From Centropus unirufus (lineage: Eukaryota > Chordata > Aves > Cuculiformes > Centropidae): 64,000 bases of DNA. Shown here piece after piece: positions 61,529 to 64,000 of the stretch. A model generated the notes under the pieces. The model saw nothing but the letters and a program-made list of their open reading frames with translations. It searched no databases and was not told the DNA's origin. The stretch is taken from NCBI GenBank assembly GCA_013397695.1, contig VYZI01000257.1:442494-506493 (forward strand). Reading direction: 5' to 3'. Every line of letters begins with the position of its first letter. Positions within the stretch are counted from its first letter, which is position 1. A program made the position numbers and the translations under genes.

Positions 61529-62038
61529 ATGGTCCACCTGGGCAGGCTCCTGCGGCTCCTGACTCTGATGAAGTTGCCCTGCTGCCTGCTGGAGTTGCTG
61601 CTCTCGGAGGCGGCTCAGGGGCAGGAGATGTACGCGCCCCACTCCATCCGGCTGGAGGGGGACATCACTCTGGGTGGCCTCTTCCCCGTCCACGCCAAGG
61701 GGCCCCCGGGCGTGCCCTGCGGGGACATCAAGAAGGAGAACGGCATCCACAGGCTAGAGGCGATGCTGTACGCCCTGGACCAGATCAACAGCGACCCGGA
61801 CCTGCTGCCCAATGTCACGCTGGGTGCACGCATCCTGGACACCTGCTCCCGAGACACCTACGCGCTGGAGCAGTCCCTCACCTTCGTCCAGGCTCTCATC
61901 CAGAAGGACACCTCCGACGTGAGGTGCACCAACGGGGAGCCACCCGTGTTTGTTAAACCAGAAAAAGTAGTTGGAGTGATCGGGGCGTCGGGAAGTTCAG
62001 TGTCCATTATGGTGGCCAACATTCTCCGGCTCTTCCAG
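61529..62038 (+). CDS. GRM7: Metabotropic glutamate receptor 7, coding exon 1 (partial gene)
   Basis: This exon encodes the first 170 residues of mGlu7, a presynaptic class C GPCR that senses high glutamate and couples through Gi/o to lower cAMP and transmitter release. Residues 1 to about 31 form the signal peptide, including the hydrophobic stretch LPCCLLELLL. The rest is the start of lobe 1 of the Venus-flytrap ligand domain. Visible features include Asn71 and Arg75 (equivalent to human Asn74 and Arg78 in the ligand pocket), SGSS at 154-157 (pocket serine), Cys64 and Cys106 (the conserved lobe-1 disulfide), and an N-glycosylation sequon NVT at Asn95. GEPPVFVKPEKVVGVIG and the remaining exon end match mGlu7 rather than mGlu4, 6 or 8. 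The ATG at 61529 has a near-ideal context (A at -3, G at +4) and gives the family's usual N-terminus (MV.L..LLR.LTLMK). The exon ends in phase 0 at CAG|GTAGGG; later exons lie beyond the window. Confidence 0.97.
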
Positions 62039-62044
62039 GTAGGG
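62039..62044 (+). other. GRM7: Splice donor of GRM7 exon 1
   Basis: CAG|GTAGGG is a good GT donor, directly after the last codon matching mGlu7. Beyond it the open frame continues to 62341 but the protein no longer resembles the receptor, which places the boundary here. Confidence 0.9.
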
Positions 62045-62467
62045 CTGCGCGGCGCCGGGCCGGGCGGGTCGCGGAGCATCTTCCCGGCCGTGCCAAGCTC
62101 TGCCCGCTGCTTTGAACTCCGCTCGTGCGCACCTTCGGGTGCTTCGTTTGCCTCCGGAGCATCGTGTTTCCCTTCCAGCCACCCTCTCTCTTTCAGCATC
62201 CTCCCCTGTCTCCCTTCTCTACGGTGCATGGCACTTTCTGGATTTATCGCCCCATTTGCAAGAAGCAAATCCGTGAAGGGAGCGGAGGGAAAAAAAAAAT
62301 CAAAAAAAGAAAAGGCGATGATTGAGATGGGTTTGCGTTAGAGAGAAATATGGCTCGGCTGCGATGCGGGCGCAAGGCAGCGGGAGCACGGCCGGGATGG
62401 GCTTCTCACATGAGATTTCGGCACTGGGTGAGGGCAGGATTCTGGCAGCGCCGCAGCCGCCCCCGTC

Positions 62468-62497
62468 CCGGGGGTCGGGGAAGCCTTGGGGGGGCTT
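62468..62497 (+). repeat. G-quadruplex-prone stretch in intron 1
   Basis: G runs of 5, 4 and 7 with loops TC and AAGCCTT; the 7-G run can supply two G-triplets. It lies about 430 bp after the exon 1 donor, so it would be in the nascent RNA. Confidence 0.5.
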
Positions 62498-62756
62498 TCC
62501 CCGGCTGCTCTTGGGGGAGACGGGGCTGCGCTACTCCAGGCACATCCAACCTCTTCGCAGGTCCCCTCTGCCCTCCCGGAGGGTAACGGGGCCAGCCTGG
62601 TTGGGTGGAGGGGAAGGGGAGCGCGAGTGTCCCGGAGGCTGGGGGCGGCTGGCTCAGCTCTGGATGCAGCCCGGGAGCCCCGCTCCGCTCCGCGCTGAGG
62701 CTGACGCGGTTCTCGCAAGCGCCGAGGGAAGAGCAGAGCCGGCGGATTAAAGAGCC

Positions 62757-62770
62757 GTGTGTGTGTGTGT
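62757..62770. repeat. (GT)7 microsatellite
   Basis: Seven GT units followed by TT and a six-G run, inside intron 1. Confidence 0.9.
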
Positions 62771-64000
62771 TGGGGGGAGATGCGCTGCAGCGCCTGCCAG
62801 TATCGCTTCTCCCACCCCTGGGGCGCGTCGGGGCTCAGCCTCGCTGCCTGTTCGGGCACGGACACCCGTCCCCCTTTATCCCGGCTGCACCCTGCTGCCA
62901 CTCTCCGGTGCCTCAAGTCCGGGAGAGGGCATCTGTCCGGGGCTGAGCCAGGGTTTGGCTCCCCGGAGGTGGGGGACTCCCCCCCGGGGCACTGGGTGAA
63001 GGCACCGGGACCGGCAGCGAGCACCAGGTGTCCCTCAGCAGCGATCGCGAGGGCAGGGACGGTGACAGAACCGCCACCAGATGCATCGTGAGCAGTGGAG
63101 TTTCTCGCTTCCTATCCTACGCCTTCGCATGCGGAAGGTGGTGGTGGGGTTTATTTTTATTTTTCAGCTGCGGGCGGAGAGATCCCCCGCTTTTCCCAGC
63201 TGGAAACTTGTGAGGTTTTCGCAGCAAATCCCCTCTGCTGTCTGAAGTCGTCGTTATTCCTTATTCTTACTTGGCTGTCGGTGCCAGGTTTGGCTGTCAC
63301 ATGCAAGAGAAACGGAGCGATGCACCTTCTCCCATCCCTGCTCATTGCACTGCCCAGCCGGATTCAGTCCTGTCCATGTTTCCTGAAAGAACACTAAGGA
63401 TCCGTTTTTGTTTTTCTTGCTCATCTCCCCCTCTTGGCAAATTGAAATGCAACTTGTACTGCTTGTGGATTCAGTGGTGTGCTGAATCTCTAACAATTTG
63501 GCTTTAACATGCAGGTCTTTGTATTGAAATGCTGCCTCTGAGAAAGCAGTCTTGCTCGTGTGTGCGAGCAAGCTTGGCATTGCCAAGTGCACTCTGCTTA
63601 TTTTTGTTCGAGACTTCTTGCATTACGAACACCCCTTCCTGGGCTGGCAAACAGATGACTTCATGTTCTACTTGAGCTGGAGCCGAGAAGCTTGATGCAA
63701 GTGGTGCTGAAGTCCTGAAGTACTGGTTCAGCAGACGCTGAGCTGCTCTAGACTTCCATCAGCCAGTGGATTGAAATTAGCCAGCTGTTTTATATTGAAT
63801 CTCATTAAAGAGCAAATCATGGGTGCCCTAGACTAAGATCTCACTCAGAAGGAAGTCCTGGGCATCAGGAACCCTTTGTGTAATGCCACAATACCTGCAA
63901 AGTCTTTAGTGTTATGTAACGGAGTTTGCAGAAACTAAGACATTTGGGCAGTTTCTGCATGTAGGGATATTTATATAAATCTAAACAGTTTAATGTATTG

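Larger units (their letters stand above)
60820..63100. promoter_or_regulatory. GRM7: GRM7 CpG island and promoter region
   Basis: A long, dense CpG island covers the presumed promoter, 5' UTR, exon 1 and the start of intron 1. It has several GC boxes (GGGCGGGG at 61274-61281, GGGGGCGGG at 61289-61297) and no TATA box at a convincing place, as is typical for CpG-island promoters with dispersed initiation. A YY1-like CCACCATTT lies at 61314-61322. The transcription start cannot be fixed from sequence; it may lie anywhere between about 60800 and 61400. Long open frames on both strands here are by-products of high GC content, not extra genes. Confidence 0.85.
62039..64000 (+). other. GRM7: GRM7 intron 1 (5' part)
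   Basis: The first kilobase is still CpG-island DNA, then GC content falls to background after about 63200. No further exon is seen. Contents include a quadruplex-prone G stretch (about 62468-62497) and a (GT)7 run at 62757-62770. Open frames here on both strands are by-products of GC richness. Confidence 0.85.

Noticed and set aside
61091..61750. 219-codon minus-strand frame opposite GRM7 exon 1
   Set aside because: It is the antisense shadow of the GC-rich exon; no independent coding evidence.
62338..63024. 228-codon minus-strand frame in intron 1
   Set aside because: Low-complexity Arg/Pro/Ala composition of CpG-island DNA with no recognisable domain.

Overview
This window is vertebrate nuclear DNA and almost certainly avian. 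Overall it is AT-rich, with very few coding signals and low repeat density. The two best-preserved interspersed repeats are CR1 LINEs; one ends in the ATTCTATGATTC-type 3' tail typical of bird CR1. There are no operons, bacterial-type genes, CRISPR arrays or recognisable tRNA/rRNA genes.

The only gene I can support is at the right edge. Positions 61529-62038 (+) are the first coding exon of the group III metabotropic glutamate receptor GRM7 (mGlu7). It ends at a clean GT donor, and intron 1 runs out of the window. The exon lies in a strong CpG island (about 60820-63100) that holds the presumed promoter, 5' UTR, short upstream reading frames, GC boxes and G-quadruplex-prone runs.

The ~60 kb to the left looks like the gene desert upstream of GRM7. 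A small isolated CpG island with a very good CTCF-type motif lies at about 1490-1730. A heavily decayed ancient CR1-type LINE fills about 16880-18260 (-). MIR-like SINE remnants lie near 44.9, 47.5 and 52.9 kb. A younger CR1 copy lies at 46412-47045 (-), and a CR1 copy with part of its reverse transcriptase frame lies at 58812-59792 (+), about 1 kb upstream of the GRM7 CpG island. Homopolymer tracts, short perfect palindromes and AT-rich stretches that read like conserved non-coding DNA make up the notable remainder.

Open reading frames in the desert reach about 180 codons, but none resembles a known family, shows exon structure or has coherent coding signal, so I treat them as chance. I found no previously undescribed biological system. 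The most interesting items are the isolated CpG/CTCF island, the fossil repeats, the palindrome/X-box cluster near 41.1-41.3 kb, and the architecture of the GRM7 5' end.
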